DNA of 64,000 nt from Oxalicibacterium solurbis (lineage in GTDB: Bacteria; Pseudomonadota; Gammaproteobacteria; Burkholderiales; Burkholderiaceae_D), in NCBI RefSeq assembly GCF_014635845.1, contig NZ_BMDP01000003.1, positions 310,001 through 374,000 of the forward strand, in the 5' to 3' direction. Made by a program: the position numbers and the translations under genes. This document shows positions 1 to 8,163 of this stretch, piece by piece (the stretch's first letter is position 1; each line of letters begins with the position of its first letter). The notes beneath the pieces are model-generated. The model saw only the letters and a list, made by a program, of their open reading frames with translations. It did not search any database and was not told where the DNA came from.

Positions 1-636
1 CCGCTGGTCGAAGATGCCGATGACGACGATAGCGAACGCGCCTCCGACGTCACGCGCGACTACAAGCTCGCGCTGGATACCGACGCCGCACCGATGCTGA
101 CGATCTTTGGCGGCAAGATCACGACCTTCCGCAAGCTGGCCGAAGAAGCCGTCGACCAGCTTGCGCCGCTGCTCGGCAATCGCCACGCTGCCTGGACCGC
201 CGACGCCTGTCTGCCCGGCGGCGATATTTTCGGTAATACGCCGAACAAGCGCGCGGTAAAAGAATTCGATGCCTTCGTATGCGACATGCAGCGACGATAC
301 GCATGGCTGCCGCCCGAACTGATCGCGCGATACGCGCATGCATACGGCACGCGGATCACACGATTGATGGCCAAACGCAGCAATCTGCAGGAAATGGGAG
401 AAAACATCGCGCCTGGCCTGTTTGCTGCGGAAGTGGATTACTTGGTGCAGCATGAATGGGCGCAGCGCACCGATGACATCCTGTGGCGGCGCTCCAAACT
501 TGGCCTGCATATGAACGCCGATGAAACAGAGGAAATCGTAGAGAAACTGGCGCGCCACATCGCAGAAAACCGGAACAGATCCGGCCCGGATCGGACTGCC
601 CCCGATTCGCCTCACCGCATTGACGATCCGGTTTAG
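1..636 (+). CDS. glpD: Glycerol-3-phosphate dehydrogenase, C-terminal part (cut by left edge)
   Basis: The reading frame is open from base 1 and gives about 211 residues. The segment MLTIFGGKITTFRKLAEEA is the conserved FAD-side motif of aerobic GlpD, which oxidises glycerol-3-phosphate to dihydroxyacetone phosphate at the inner membrane and feeds electrons to quinone. What follows matches the helical C-terminal domain of the family (HEWAQRTDDILWRRSKLGL). The N-terminal half lies outside the window. The last 30 residues are polar and rich in Arg and Pro, a poorly conserved tail. No glpK or glpF is visible here. Confidence 0.93.
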   Translation, partial: PLVEDADDDDSERASDVTRDYKLALDTDAAPMLTIFGGKITTFRKLAEEAVDQLAPLLGNRHAAWTADACLPGGDIFGNTPNKRAVKEFDAFVCDMQRRYAWLPPELIARYAHAYGTRITRLMAKRSNLQEMGENIAPGLFAAEVDYLVQHEWAQRTDDILWRRSKLGLHMNADETEEIVEKLARHIAENRNRSGPDRTAPDSPHRIDDPV

Positions 637-716
637 AATCGACCGCAAGACCTCGGACGATTTCCTCGCGATGGTCGATATTCATGTATCGCACCAACCA
701 TCGGGAGGTAGATTGC

Positions 717-1919
717 ATGCAAGCCGACTTCGCCACCGCCGACTGTGCGTCCCATCGTACCAACCGCTCTAGCGCAAAATACAGCCATCCTTTTGCCACG
801 CTCGTGATCGGCATTCTTTTCGCCTTGATTCCCGGCAGAGAGGCATACGCCGAAGAAAAAAAGCCCATTGCCTTTTTCGATCCCGAAGACGGCCAACTCG
901 ATCTGAGCGACTTCCTGCTCAATCACAAAGGCGCGCTTGTCGTCCCTACCGTTATCACCGAGCCGGCCATCGGCTACGGTTTTGGCCTGGGCCTGGCATT
1001 CTTTTCGGAATCGATTTCCGATGCGGCCACCACTGCGAAGAAGAGCGGCAAGGGGATAGCGCCACCGAACATCACGGTCGTGGGCGGCGCCAAAACAGAC
1101 AACGGAACATGGGGAGCCGGTCTCGCGCACTTTCATACCTGGGACGGGGACCGCTACCGTTATCTGGGCGCCATTGCCAAGATGGATGCGCGGCTCGATT
1201 ACTACGGCCAGCTGAATCGCCCACGCAGTTATGAACTCGATGGCTCCCTGCTGGTACAGCAACTGCTGACGCGTATAGGCGATTCGCACTGGTACGTCGG
1301 TCCACGCTATGTCTACTTCGACTCCAGCACGCGCTTCACTGGCGAAGTGGCAAGCGAACTTAACCTCAAGGGCAACGACCACAATATCGGCAAGCTGGGA
1401 ATCGTGGTCGACTACGATTCTCGCGACAACATCTTTTATCCGAACAAGGGTACCTACGCGGAATTTGAAGTGCAGTTCGCGCGCGATGCGTTCGGCAGCA
1501 AACAAGACTTCAACCAGTACAACGCGCGTGGCTATACCTGGCTACCATTCGCGAAGGAATGGATACTCGGCCTGCGCGCCGACGGACGTTTCTCCAGCGG
1601 CGACATCCCGTTCTATGCGCAACCCAATGTCGACCTGCGCGGCATATCCAAGAGCAGATATCAGGATCAGAATGCCGTCGTCACGGAAGTCGAACTGCGC
1701 TGGCAGGCCACACCTCGCTGGTCCCTGCTGGGATTCACCGGTGCCGGCAAGGCCTACGGGAAATGGAACGATTTCTCGGACGCGCCGACGGCAACCAGTG
1801 TAGGAGCGGGCTTCCGTTATCTGATCGCGCGCAAGCTGGGGCTGTCGCTGGGCGTGGACGTCGCGCACAGCCGGGATGACAATGCGTTTTATATACAGTT
1901 GGGAAGCGCCTGGCGTTGA
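717..1919 (+). CDS. Outer-membrane beta-barrel protein of the BamA/surface-antigen type
   Basis: The protein has 400 residues. A long N-terminal signal region (hydrophobic around residues 27-41) appears to be cleaved after AYA near residue 45. The rest looks like a membrane barrel: alternating aromatic and polar strands, many Gly-Tyr turns, the segment RDNIFYPNKGTY typical of the bacterial surface antigen (Omp85 C-terminal) domain, and a final strand ending in FYIQLGSAWR. No POTRA repeats are visible, so this is a barrel-only relative and not BamA or TamA. An upstream in-frame ATG exists at 684, but GGGAGG at 703-708 fits the ATG at 717. Substrate and role are unknown. Confidence 0.75.
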   Translation: MQADFATADCASHRTNRSSAKYSHPFATLVIGILFALIPGREAYAEEKKPIAFFDPEDGQLDLSDFLLNHKGALVVPTVITEPAIGYGFGLGLAFFSESISDAATTAKKSGKGIAPPNITVVGGAKTDNGTWGAGLAHFHTWDGDRYRYLGAIAKMDARLDYYGQLNRPRSYELDGSLLVQQLLTRIGDSHWYVGPRYVYFDSSTRFTGEVASELNLKGNDHNIGKLGIVVDYDSRDNIFYPNKGTYAEFEVQFARDAFGSKQDFNQYNARGYTWLPFAKEWILGLRADGRFSSGDIPFYAQPNVDLRGISKSRYQDQNAVVTEVELRWQATPRWSLLGFTGAGKAYGKWNDFSDAPTATSVGAGFRYLIARKLGLSLGVDVAHSRDDNAFYIQLGSAWR

Positions 1920-2024
1920 GCAAGTGCAACCGGCCAGATTTGGCCATGTTCCAGCATGGCTTGCGAAGCAGTATCTGCCCGATTACCCGGCGCCAGAATC
2001 GATAAGCAAAAAGCGGGACGATAA

Positions 2025-2051
2025 AAAAGGAGGCAATAGCTGCCTCCTTTT
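2025..2051. terminator. Bidirectional intrinsic terminator
   Basis: An 11-bp perfect stem (2025-2035 with 2041-2051) around a 5-base loop is flanked by A-run and T-run. It lies between the convergent barrel-protein and ibpA genes and can serve both. Confidence 0.85.
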
Positions 2052-2074
2052 AATCATTTAAAGCCGGCCGGCAA

Positions 2075-2527
2075 TCAAGCGGCCTTCAATGCCTGCACAT
2101 TGTCGCCCACTGCATCAATACTAATTTTGCGCGGCTTCAGCGCTTCCGGCACTTCGCGCACCAGCTCGATATTCAGCAAGCCGTTATCCAGCTTCGCACC
2201 GACGACACGCACATGGTCGGCCAGACGGAAAGTGTGCTCAAAGTTGCGCGTGGCGATGCCGCGGTGCAGGAAATTACGCGGCGCATCTTCGCGCTGCTTG
2301 CGGCCGATGATCTTCAATGCATCGCGTTCGGTTTCGATATCGATCTCGGAACGATCGAAGCCGGCGACGGCCATCGTGATCTGATACTTGTCTTCGCCCA
2401 CCAGTTCGATGTTGTACGGCGGATAGCTGGGCTGCGCGTCGGTGCGTAGCGCATCGTCGAACAGGTTCGCCAGGCGGTCGAAGCCGATTGCCGAACGGTA
2501 CAGCGGGGTAAAGTCAAAAGTACGCAT
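2075..2527 (-). CDS. ibpA: Small heat-shock protein, IbpA-like Hsp20
   Basis: The 150-residue protein starts MRTFDFTPLYRSAIGFDRL, almost identical in layout to enterobacterial IbpA. It carries an alpha-crystallin domain (about residues 35-125) and a C-terminal tail with LKPRKISID, close to the usual I-x-I anchor. Hsp20 proteins hold unfolding proteins for DnaK/ClpB. An in-frame ATG two codons upstream (2533) is only one base from the AGGA ribosome site, whereas the ATG at 2527 is spaced seven bases, so the shorter form is chosen. A sigma-32-like promoter lies upstream. Confidence 0.93.
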   Translation of the reverse strand: MRTFDFTPLYRSAIGFDRLANLFDDALRTDAQPSYPPYNIELVGEDKYQITMAVAGFDRSEIDIETERDALKIIGRKQREDAPRNFLHRGIATRNFEHTFRLADHVRVVGAKLDNGLLNIELVREVPEALKPRKISIDAVGDNVQALKAA

Positions 2528-2596
2528 GGTCATATCCTTTCAAGAATTCAAGCGATAAGGTTGGGCGGACCTCGATCGAGCATCCGCTGACTGCGG

Positions 2597-2625
2597 ATAT
2601 AAGGAGTCGTCCCAGCCGTTTCAAG
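2597..2625 (-). promoter_or_regulatory. Sigma-32 (heat-shock) promoter for ibpA
   Basis: Read on the minus strand, CTTGAA (2620-2625) and CCTTATAT (2597-2604) are 15 bp apart. This matches the RpoH pattern CTTGAA / CCCCATnT. The roughly 65-base leader after it contains the small hairpin ATCCGC-AGTCA-GCGGAT and ends in TTGAAAGGAT at the ribosome site. Confidence 0.65.
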
Positions 2626-2769
2626 ATCTTGAAAAATCGCCCTCCCATCCCTATGGACGGCAAAAAATCCGCCGCCCTTTTCCGCCGGAAAACCGCATCG
2701 CCACTGGCTTCGCTTCATCTTTCTTTACATTAAATCTATTGCAATCGCGCCCCGGATCGCCGACAATCC

Positions 2770-2790
2770 AAATGAGAATAGTTTTTATTT
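2770..2790 (+). promoter_or_regulatory. Fur-box-like site before the PepSY cluster
   Basis: The tract AAATGAGAATA-GTTTTTATTT has a good left half (GAGAAT) and a degenerate right half compared with the sites at 10591, 14136 and 60868. Its position 40-60 bases before the first gene of a cluster built of iron-reduction components supports iron control. Confidence 0.5.
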
Positions 2791-2830
2791 ACCGGTGCAG
2801 CGGGCTGCATCCGGCGAAACGGGTGCTGGA

Positions 2831-3469
2831 ATGGAAACATCGGCCAATCAACGACGAGCCTATTGGCTGAAGACGCTGCATCAGTGGCACTGGATCAGTT
2901 CGGCGCTGTGCCTGCTGGGCATGCTGCTGTTCGCCGCGACCGGCTTCACGCTCAACCATGCGGGGCAGATCGAGGCGCACCCGGTCGTGACGTCGAAGAA
3001 GGCCACGCTGCCGGCCGACTTGCAGGCGCAGCTGGCGACGCTCAACGCATCTGACGAAGACGACAAGGCGAACGATCCGCTGCCGCCGGCATTGCAGCAA
3101 TGGACTGAAACGGCATTGTCAGTCGATGTCGGCGCGCGCGAGGCGGAATGGTCGCCGGAAGAAGTCTATGTGGCGATGCCGCGCCCCGGCGGCGATGCCT
3201 GGCTGCGCATCGATCGCAGCAACGGCGAAGTGGAATACGAACTGACCGATCGCGGCTGGATTTCCTACCTGAACGATTTGCACAAGGGCCGCAATACCGG
3301 CACCGCATGGAGCTGGTTCATCGACCTCTTTGCGCTTTCCTGCCTGATCTTCTCGATCACCGGCCTGTTCATATTGAAGATGCATGCAACCAACCGGCCG
3401 ACGACATGGCCAATCGTCGGATTGGGCGTGCTGATTCCGCTGCTGCTGGCCATCCTGTTCATTCACTGA
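2831..3469 (+). CDS. PepSY-type transmembrane protein (electron-transfer or ferric-reductase partner)
   Basis: About 212 residues. The N-terminus KTLHQWHWISSALCLLGMLLFAATGF is the usual PepSY-TM opening, with His residues before the first membrane helix. A soluble PepSY-like segment follows (EVYVAMPRPGGDAWLRID.., NGEVEYE), then LNDLHKGRNTGTAWSWFIDLFALSC and two more membrane helices. Such proteins pass electrons across the inner membrane in iron-reduction systems (established for related families, inferred here). The start at 2831 is preferred over 2795 because the protein then begins just before the first helix. It heads a run with DUF2271 and DUF4198 genes. Confidence 0.8.
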   Translation: METSANQRRAYWLKTLHQWHWISSALCLLGMLLFAATGFTLNHAGQIEAHPVVTSKKATLPADLQAQLATLNASDEDDKANDPLPPALQQWTETALSVDVGAREAEWSPEEVYVAMPRPGGDAWLRIDRSNGEVEYELTDRGWISYLNDLHKGRNTGTAWSWFIDLFALSCLIFSITGLFILKMHATNRPTTWPIVGLGVLIPLLLAILFIH

Positions 3470-3489
3470 CCACTATCTGGAATTTTTCT

Positions 3490-3999
3490 ATGCAGATCCG
3501 TTATTCCTTCATGCTGGGCGCCGCACTGACCGCGCCCGCCTTCGCCGCCGACCTGAACGTAAAGGTGGAAGTGCCGCGCCTGAACGTGGCCGAATACCAC
3601 AAGCCTTATGTCGCATTCTGGATCGAGAAGCCCGATCAGAGCTTCGTGCAGAACCTCTCGGTCTGGTACGACATCAAGAAGAAGGACAACGTCGGCACCA
3701 AGTGGCTGAAGGATGTCCGCCAATGGTGGCGCAAGAGCGGCCGCGATCTGCAGATGCCGGTCGACGGCGTCAGCGGCGCCACGCGTGCGCCGGGCGAACA
3801 CACGATGACATTCGGCGCCAAGGCCGGCCTCGACAAGCTGCCGGCCGGCGATTACGTGCTGGTGGCGGAAGCATCGCGCGAAGCCGGCGGCCGCGAAGTC
3901 GTGCGCGTGCCGTTCGCCTGGTCGTCGAAAGCCGCACAAACCACGCAGGCGAAAGGCGACCACGAACTGGGCGCCGTTTCCGTCGAAGTCAAACCATAA
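3490..3999 (+). CDS. DUF2271 periplasmic protein, predicted ApbE flavinylation target
   Basis: The 169-residue protein has a short signal peptide (cleavage after AFA, near residue 19) and a DUF2271 fold rich in beta-strands. Residues 92-98 read DGVSGAT, which fits the ApbE acceptor pattern D-G-x-S/T-G-A-T; FMN would be attached to Thr98. An ApbE gene and a flavin reductase lie directly downstream, so a covalently flavinylated periplasmic electron carrier is the best reading. The gene starts 21 bases after the PepSY gene and shares its promoter. The annotated longer frame from 3148 is only an overlap with the PepSY gene. Confidence 0.8.
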   Translation: MQIRYSFMLGAALTAPAFAADLNVKVEVPRLNVAEYHKPYVAFWIEKPDQSFVQNLSVWYDIKKKDNVGTKWLKDVRQWWRKSGRDLQMPVDGVSGATRAPGEHTMTFGAKAGLDKLPAGDYVLVAEASREAGGREVVRVPFAWSSKAAQTTQAKGDHELGAVSVEVKP

Positions 4000-4017
4000 C
4001 GACACAGGGGACTTTCC

Positions 4018-4851
4018 ATGCACAAACCATCCTTGACTCACTACGCTGCGGCAATCGGCGCTTCCGTCATGCTGACGCTGCCGCTGGCTGCGCACGCGCA
4101 TCGCACCTTCCTGCTGCCGTCGACGACGCTGGCCGACAAGGCCGGTGCAGTCGTCACCTTCGATGCATCCGCTTCGGAAGAATTGTTCGTGCCCGACCAT
4201 GCGCTGCAACTGGGCGCACTGACGGTCGACGGCCCCAACAATACGCACCCGCAACCGGAAAACACCTGGAAAGGCAAACAGCGCAGCAGCTTCGAACTGA
4301 AGCTGCCGGAAGCCGGCACCTACCGCGTTGCGCTGGTCAATGACGGCCTCTCCGCCATGTACAAGGTCGACGGCCAGATGAAACGCTGGCGCGGTACCGC
4401 CGAGACTTTCGCCAAGGAAGTCCCGGCCAATGCCGAAGGCCTGAACGTGACGCGCATGCAAAGCCGCGCCGAAACCTTCGTGCGCGCCGGCGATGACAGC
4501 GGCAAGACCGAATGGAAGAGCGACGGCAACGGCCTCGAGATGACGCCGCTGACAGCACCGATTGAACTCTTCGCCGGCGACACCACCGTGCTGCGCTTCA
4601 CGCTCAACGGCAAACCCGCGGCCGATCTGGCCGTCACCGTCATCCGCGGCGGCAATCGTTATCGCGATGCGCTCGGCGAGATCACGCTGAAGACCGATCG
4701 CGACGGCAAGGTCAGCATCAAGTGGCCGGACGCCGGCATGTACTGGATCGGTACCAACACCGGCCGCCCGCCGCAAGGTTCGACCGGCACGCTGGAAAAG
4801 CCGCTGGTACGCGCCAGCTACAGCGCCACGCTCGAAGTGCTGCAGCCGTAA
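4018..4851 (+). CDS. DUF4198 periplasmic protein
   Basis: 277 residues with a clear signal peptide (cleavage near LAAHA, residue 27) directly followed by HRTFLLPSTT, the conserved DUF4198 start. The chain is a series of beta-sandwich segments, with a C-terminal carboxypeptidase-regulatory-like part (ITLKTDRDGKVSIKWPDAGMYWI). DUF4198 proteins are found with nickel, cobalt and iron uptake genes; the exact role is not known. It follows the DUF2271 gene by 18 bases and ends before a strong terminator, so PepSY-DUF2271-DUF4198 form one transcription unit. Confidence 0.8.
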   Translation: MHKPSLTHYAAAIGASVMLTLPLAAHAHRTFLLPSTTLADKAGAVVTFDASASEELFVPDHALQLGALTVDGPNNTHPQPENTWKGKQRSSFELKLPEAGTYRVALVNDGLSAMYKVDGQMKRWRGTAETFAKEVPANAEGLNVTRMQSRAETFVRAGDDSGKTEWKSDGNGLEMTPLTAPIELFAGDTTVLRFTLNGKPAADLAVTVIRGGNRYRDALGEITLKTDRDGKVSIKWPDAGMYWIGTNTGRPPQGSTGTLEKPLVRASYSATLEVLQP

Positions 4852-4867
4852 TTCCGTTCCTCCGCTG

Positions 4868-4899
4868 CGCCCGTTGCCTGCCGGCAGCGGGCGTTTTTT
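4868..4899 (+). terminator. Intrinsic terminator after the DUF4198 gene
   Basis: A 10-bp stem (4868-4877 with 4884-4893, one G-T pair) and a 6-base loop are followed by six T. It sits inside the cluster, between DUF4198 and apbE, and would lower or separate expression of the two downstream genes. Confidence 0.85.
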
Positions 4900-4912
4900 C
4901 TTTGACGATCCG

Positions 4913-5929
4913 ATGACGCGACGCACGCTGGTCCCCCGTATAAGCACTCCGCCGCAGCCTCCACGGCTGGGCGGCGGAGTGCATGCGTTGCATGGCGACA
5001 CGATGGGGACGACGTGGAGCGTCAAACTGGCTGCCGAACCGGCATGCGAGTTGAAACCGCTGCAGCAAGCCATCGAAGAAGAACTCGCGCTCGTCATTGC
5101 GCAGATGAGTACCTGGGAAGCGGAATCGCATCTCAGCCGTTTCAATCGCGCACCGGCCGGCAGCTGGCATACGCTGCAGGAGGAATTTTTCACCGTCCTG
5201 AATTGCGCACTGCAGGTCGCACGCGACAGCGGCGGCGCCTACGATCCGACCGCCGGCACACTCGTCAACGCATGGGGCTTCGGTCCGACACGGCGTTACA
5301 ACGAACCAGGCTTCGCTGCGCCGACGCCGGAAGAATTGCACGCCGCACAGGCATGCTGCGGCTGGCAGCGCATCGTCGTCGATGCCGTGCCGCGTCGCGC
5401 TTTCCAGGCCGGCGGACTCTATGTCGATTTCTCCGCCATCGCCAAGGGATTTGCCGTCGACCAAGTAGCGCGCCGCCTGCGCCGCATCGGCATCGACAGC
5501 TTTCTCGTCGAGATCGGCGGCGAACTGCGCGGCGAAGGAACGAAGCCGGATGGGCAGCCGTGGTGGGTCACATTGGAGCTGCCGGGCGACATGCATGTCG
5601 GCATCGAAACGATCGTCGCGCTGTACGACTGGTCGATCGCCACCTCCGGCGATTACCGCCGCTATTTCGAAGCGGACGGCACGCGCCACTCGCACACCAT
5701 CGATCCGCGCACCGGCCAGCCGATCCGCAACAACCTCGCATCCGTCACCGTGCTGCATCGCGATTGCATGCTGGCCGACGCCTGGTCCACCGCGCTTGGC
5801 GTGATGGGCGTCGAAGAAGGCCTCGCACTGGCGAATCGCCTTGGCCTGTGCGCACTGATGCTGCAGCGTGGCGAAGATGGTTTTCAGGAATACCTGAGTA
5901 CGCCGCTGCAGGCGCTGCTGGAAGAATAG
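4913..5929 (+). CDS. apbE: FAD:protein FMN transferase
   Basis: About 338 residues of the ApbE family, which moves FMN from FAD to a Thr or Ser of extracytoplasmic proteins. Seen motifs: DTMGTTWSV near the start, TWEAESHLSRFN, the GGAYDPTAGTLVNAWGFGP block, VDFSAIAKGFAVDQVA, the VEIGGELRGEG loop, and near the C-terminus HTIDPRTGQP and ADAWSTALGVMG, which hold the Mg2+/FAD site. The start at 4913 avoids the terminator stem that the longer frame from 4874 would begin in. There is no clear lipobox. Its likely local target is the DUF2271 protein. Confidence 0.93.
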   Translation: MTRRTLVPRISTPPQPPRLGGGVHALHGDTMGTTWSVKLAAEPACELKPLQQAIEEELALVIAQMSTWEAESHLSRFNRAPAGSWHTLQEEFFTVLNCALQVARDSGGAYDPTAGTLVNAWGFGPTRRYNEPGFAAPTPEELHAAQACCGWQRIVVDAVPRRAFQAGGLYVDFSAIAKGFAVDQVARRLRRIGIDSFLVEIGGELRGEGTKPDGQPWWVTLELPGDMHVGIETIVALYDWSIATSGDYRRYFEADGTRHSHTIDPRTGQPIRNNLASVTVLHRDCMLADAWSTALGVMGVEEGLALANRLGLCALMLQRGEDGFQEYLSTPLQALLEE

Positions 5930-5939
5930 AAGCATCGCC

Positions 5940-7304
5940 ATGACAGCTGCCCGCATCCTGTTCGCTTCCCTGCTCGTCGCCCTCTGGCTGGGACTGTGCC
6001 TGACCACCTGGCTGGCGCAACGCCGCAAACGCCTGCAAGCGGCGCATGAAGCCGCCTCGCTGATCCCGGCCGCCGATGGCGTCGCGCCATGGCTGGTCGT
6101 CTATGCCAGCCAGACCGGCCAGGCCGAAGAGATTGCCTGGCAGACGGCGCGCGCACTGCACACGGCTGGCGTTCCGGCGCGCGTGGCGTCGTTGTCCGAA
6201 ATCGATACCGACGCCCTGCTGCAAACCGAACGCGCGCTGTTCATCGTCAGCACCTACGGTGAAGGCGATCCGCCCGACAACGCCGCGCTGTTTGCCGGCA
6301 AGGCGATGCGTCAGACCCCGGCGCTGGCGCATCTGCATTACGGCCTGCTGATGCTGGGCGATCGCGAATACAAACACTTCTGCGGTTTCGGCCGCACGCT
6401 GCAAGGCTGGCTGCAATCATGCGCGGCACAACCGCTGTTCGACGCCATTGCCGTCAGCAACGGCGACACGGCCGCACTGCACGACTGGCAACATCAACTG
6501 AACCGCATCGCCGGCACCAGCGACGTGCCCGACTGGCAAGGGCCGCCCTATCGTCCATGGCGGCTTGCCGCACGCCGGCACCTGAATCCCGGCAGCGCTG
6601 GCAGCCCGGTCTTCCATCTCGAACTGGAAGCCGAGGACGACGAAACGCCGCAATGGGAGGCCGGCGATCTCGTGCAGATCATCGCTCCCGGCGATCCGCA
6701 CAAGCCGCGCGAATATTCGGTCGCCTCCATTCCGGCCGACGGCCGCATTCACCTGCTGGTGCGTCAGGAACGGCATCCGAACGGCACGCTTGGCGTTGCC
6801 TCCGGCTGGCTGACCGAACACGCACCATTGGAGACGACAATCGATCTGCGCCTGCGCGCGCACGGCAATTTCCGCATCGGCAACAACGCGCAACGACCGC
6901 TGATCCTGATCGGCAACGGCACCGGCCTGGCCGGTCTGCGCAGCCATCTGAAGGCGCGCGCGGCGAACGGCATCATGCGCAACTGGCTGATCTTCGGCGA
7001 ACGCCAGATCGCGCACGATTTCCATTACCGCGACGAGATCGAAGCGTGGCAGGCGCAAGGCTTGCTGACACAGGCCGATATCGTCTTTTCCCGAGATCAG
7101 GAAAAGCGGCTGTACGTGCAGGACAGATTGCGCGAACGCGCCGAGGAGGTACGCGTCTGGCTGGATGAAGGCGCGGCGCTGTATGTTTGCGGCAGTCTGG
7201 AAGGCATGGCAGGCGGCGTAGAAGCCGCACTGAAGGAAATGATCGGCGAAGAAAAAGTCGAACGCCTGATCGAGCAAGGCCGTTATCGGCGCGATGTGTA
7301 CTGA
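5940..7304 (+). CDS. Membrane-anchored flavodoxin/ferredoxin-NADP-type reductase (CysJ-like)
   Basis: 454 residues: one N-terminal membrane helix (residues 4-25), a flavodoxin domain (about 50-190; VVYASQTGQAEEIA and STYGEGDPPDNA are the FMN-binding loops), and an FAD/NADP domain (about 205-454; REYSVASIP for FAD, LILIGNGTGLAGLRSHL for NADP, final RRDVY aromatic residue). The reductase faces the cytosol if the single helix is an N-out anchor. It starts 10 bases after apbE. In this setting it most likely feeds NADPH electrons to the PepSY membrane protein and onward to the flavinylated DUF2271 protein (inferred). Confidence 0.85.
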   Translation: MTAARILFASLLVALWLGLCLTTWLAQRRKRLQAAHEAASLIPAADGVAPWLVVYASQTGQAEEIAWQTARALHTAGVPARVASLSEIDTDALLQTERALFIVSTYGEGDPPDNAALFAGKAMRQTPALAHLHYGLLMLGDREYKHFCGFGRTLQGWLQSCAAQPLFDAIAVSNGDTAALHDWQHQLNRIAGTSDVPDWQGPPYRPWRLAARRHLNPGSAGSPVFHLELEAEDDETPQWEAGDLVQIIAPGDPHKPREYSVASIPADGRIHLLVRQERHPNGTLGVASGWLTEHAPLETTIDLRLRAHGNFRIGNNAQRPLILIGNGTGLAGLRSHLKARAANGIMRNWLIFGERQIAHDFHYRDEIEAWQAQGLLTQADIVFSRDQEKRLYVQDRLRERAEEVRVWLDEGAALYVCGSLEGMAGGVEAALKEMIGEEKVERLIEQGRYRRDVY

Positions 7305-7405
7305 CAGTCTGTGAATTGAAAATCGCGCTCAGATGGGGCGCGATAAACGCCATAAAACTACCGTCGCAAAATCGCACTACATCGCGACAGGAAATCAATC
7401 AGGCT

Positions 7406-8086
7406 CTATACCGCAGCCCATTGCCGCAGCAGATTGTGATAATGGCCGGTCAGTCCGACGATCTCCGGCGTATCGCCAACCTTGTCGCGCAACTGCTGGA
7501 TGTTCTTGTCCAGTTCGAACAGCATCGTGCGCTTGCTGTCGTCCGCCACCATGCTTTGTATCCAGAAGAAGGAGCAAACCCGTGCGCCGCGCGTGACAGG
7601 TTCGACCTTGTGCAGGCTGCTGGATGGATAAAGGATCATGTCCCCTGCCGGCAACTTCACCTCATGTTCGCCATAAGTATCCGACACGACCAGTTCGCCG
7701 CCTTCGTATTCCTCCGGCTCACACAGGAAGAGCGTGCAGGAAAGATCCGTGCGCAGATTCAGGTTTGTGCCGGGAATCGAACGTACGGAACCATCGATGT
7801 GGAATCCGTAATGCTCGCCTCCCTCGTAGCGATTGAACAGCGGCGGCATGTAACGCATCGGCAACGCCGCAGCAAAGAAAAGCGGATTGCTGACCAGCGC
7901 CTTCAGGATAATGTTGCCCAGTTCAAGCCCGACCGGCGATGTTTCCGGAAGCTGCCGGTTCTTCTTGACCTGCGCCCCTTGCGTGCCGACGGTCGCCTTG
8001 CCGTCGACCCACTCCGTCTCTTCCAACCGCCGCCGGATTTCGGCAACCTGCGTCTGGGTCAATACTTCAGGAATATGCAGCATCAT
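7406..8086 (-). CDS. piuC: PKHD-type Fe(II)/2-oxoglutarate hydroxylase, PiuC/YbiX family
   Basis: 226 residues, the family length, starting [10 protein letters not shown]. The metal and oxoglutarate ligands are visible: HID (the H-x-D pair) in [11 protein letters not shown], the distal His in [15 protein letters not shown], and the following Arg. The longer frame starting at 8134 would begin inside a terminator, so the ATG at 8086 with GAGAGA before it is chosen. In E. coli and Pseudomonas this gene sits next to the catecholate receptor gene fiu/piuA, as it does here. The substrate is not established; a role in iron-siderophore use is inferred from that pairing. Confidence 0.9.
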   Translation of the reverse strand: MMLHIPEVLTQTQVAEIRRRLEETEWVDGKATVGTQGAQVKKNRQLPETSPVGLELGNIILKALVSNPLFFAAALPMRYMPPLFNRYEGGEHYGFHIDGSVRSIPGTNLNLRTDLSCTLFLCEPEEYEGGELVVSDTYGEHEVKLPAGDMILYPSSSLHKVEPVTRGARVCSFFWIQSMVADDSKRTMLFELDKNIQQLRDKVGDTPEIVGLTGHYHNLLRQWAAV

Positions 8087-8101
8087 GATGATGTCTCTCG
8101 C

Positions 8102-8132
8102 AAAAAAAGAGCCTCTCCCGAAGGAGAGGCTC
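8102..8132 (-). terminator. Intrinsic terminator after the Fiu-like receptor gene
   Basis: A perfect 10-bp stem (8109-8118 with 8123-8132), CGAA loop, and seven T on the minus strand. It separates the receptor gene from piuC. Confidence 0.88.
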
Positions 8133-8163
8133 AAAGTATAACGCTACGTGGAGTGCTTGCTAC

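Noticed and set aside
3463-5193. A 576-codon open frame on the minus strand
   Set aside because: It lies opposite DUF2271, DUF4198 and apbE, has low-complexity Arg/Gly-rich composition and no domain. It is a shadow of high-G+C genes.
7322-7344. Hairpin ATCGCGC/GCGCGAT as a terminator between the reductase and piuC genes
   Set aside because: The loop is long and there is no T-run on either strand, so it is not counted.
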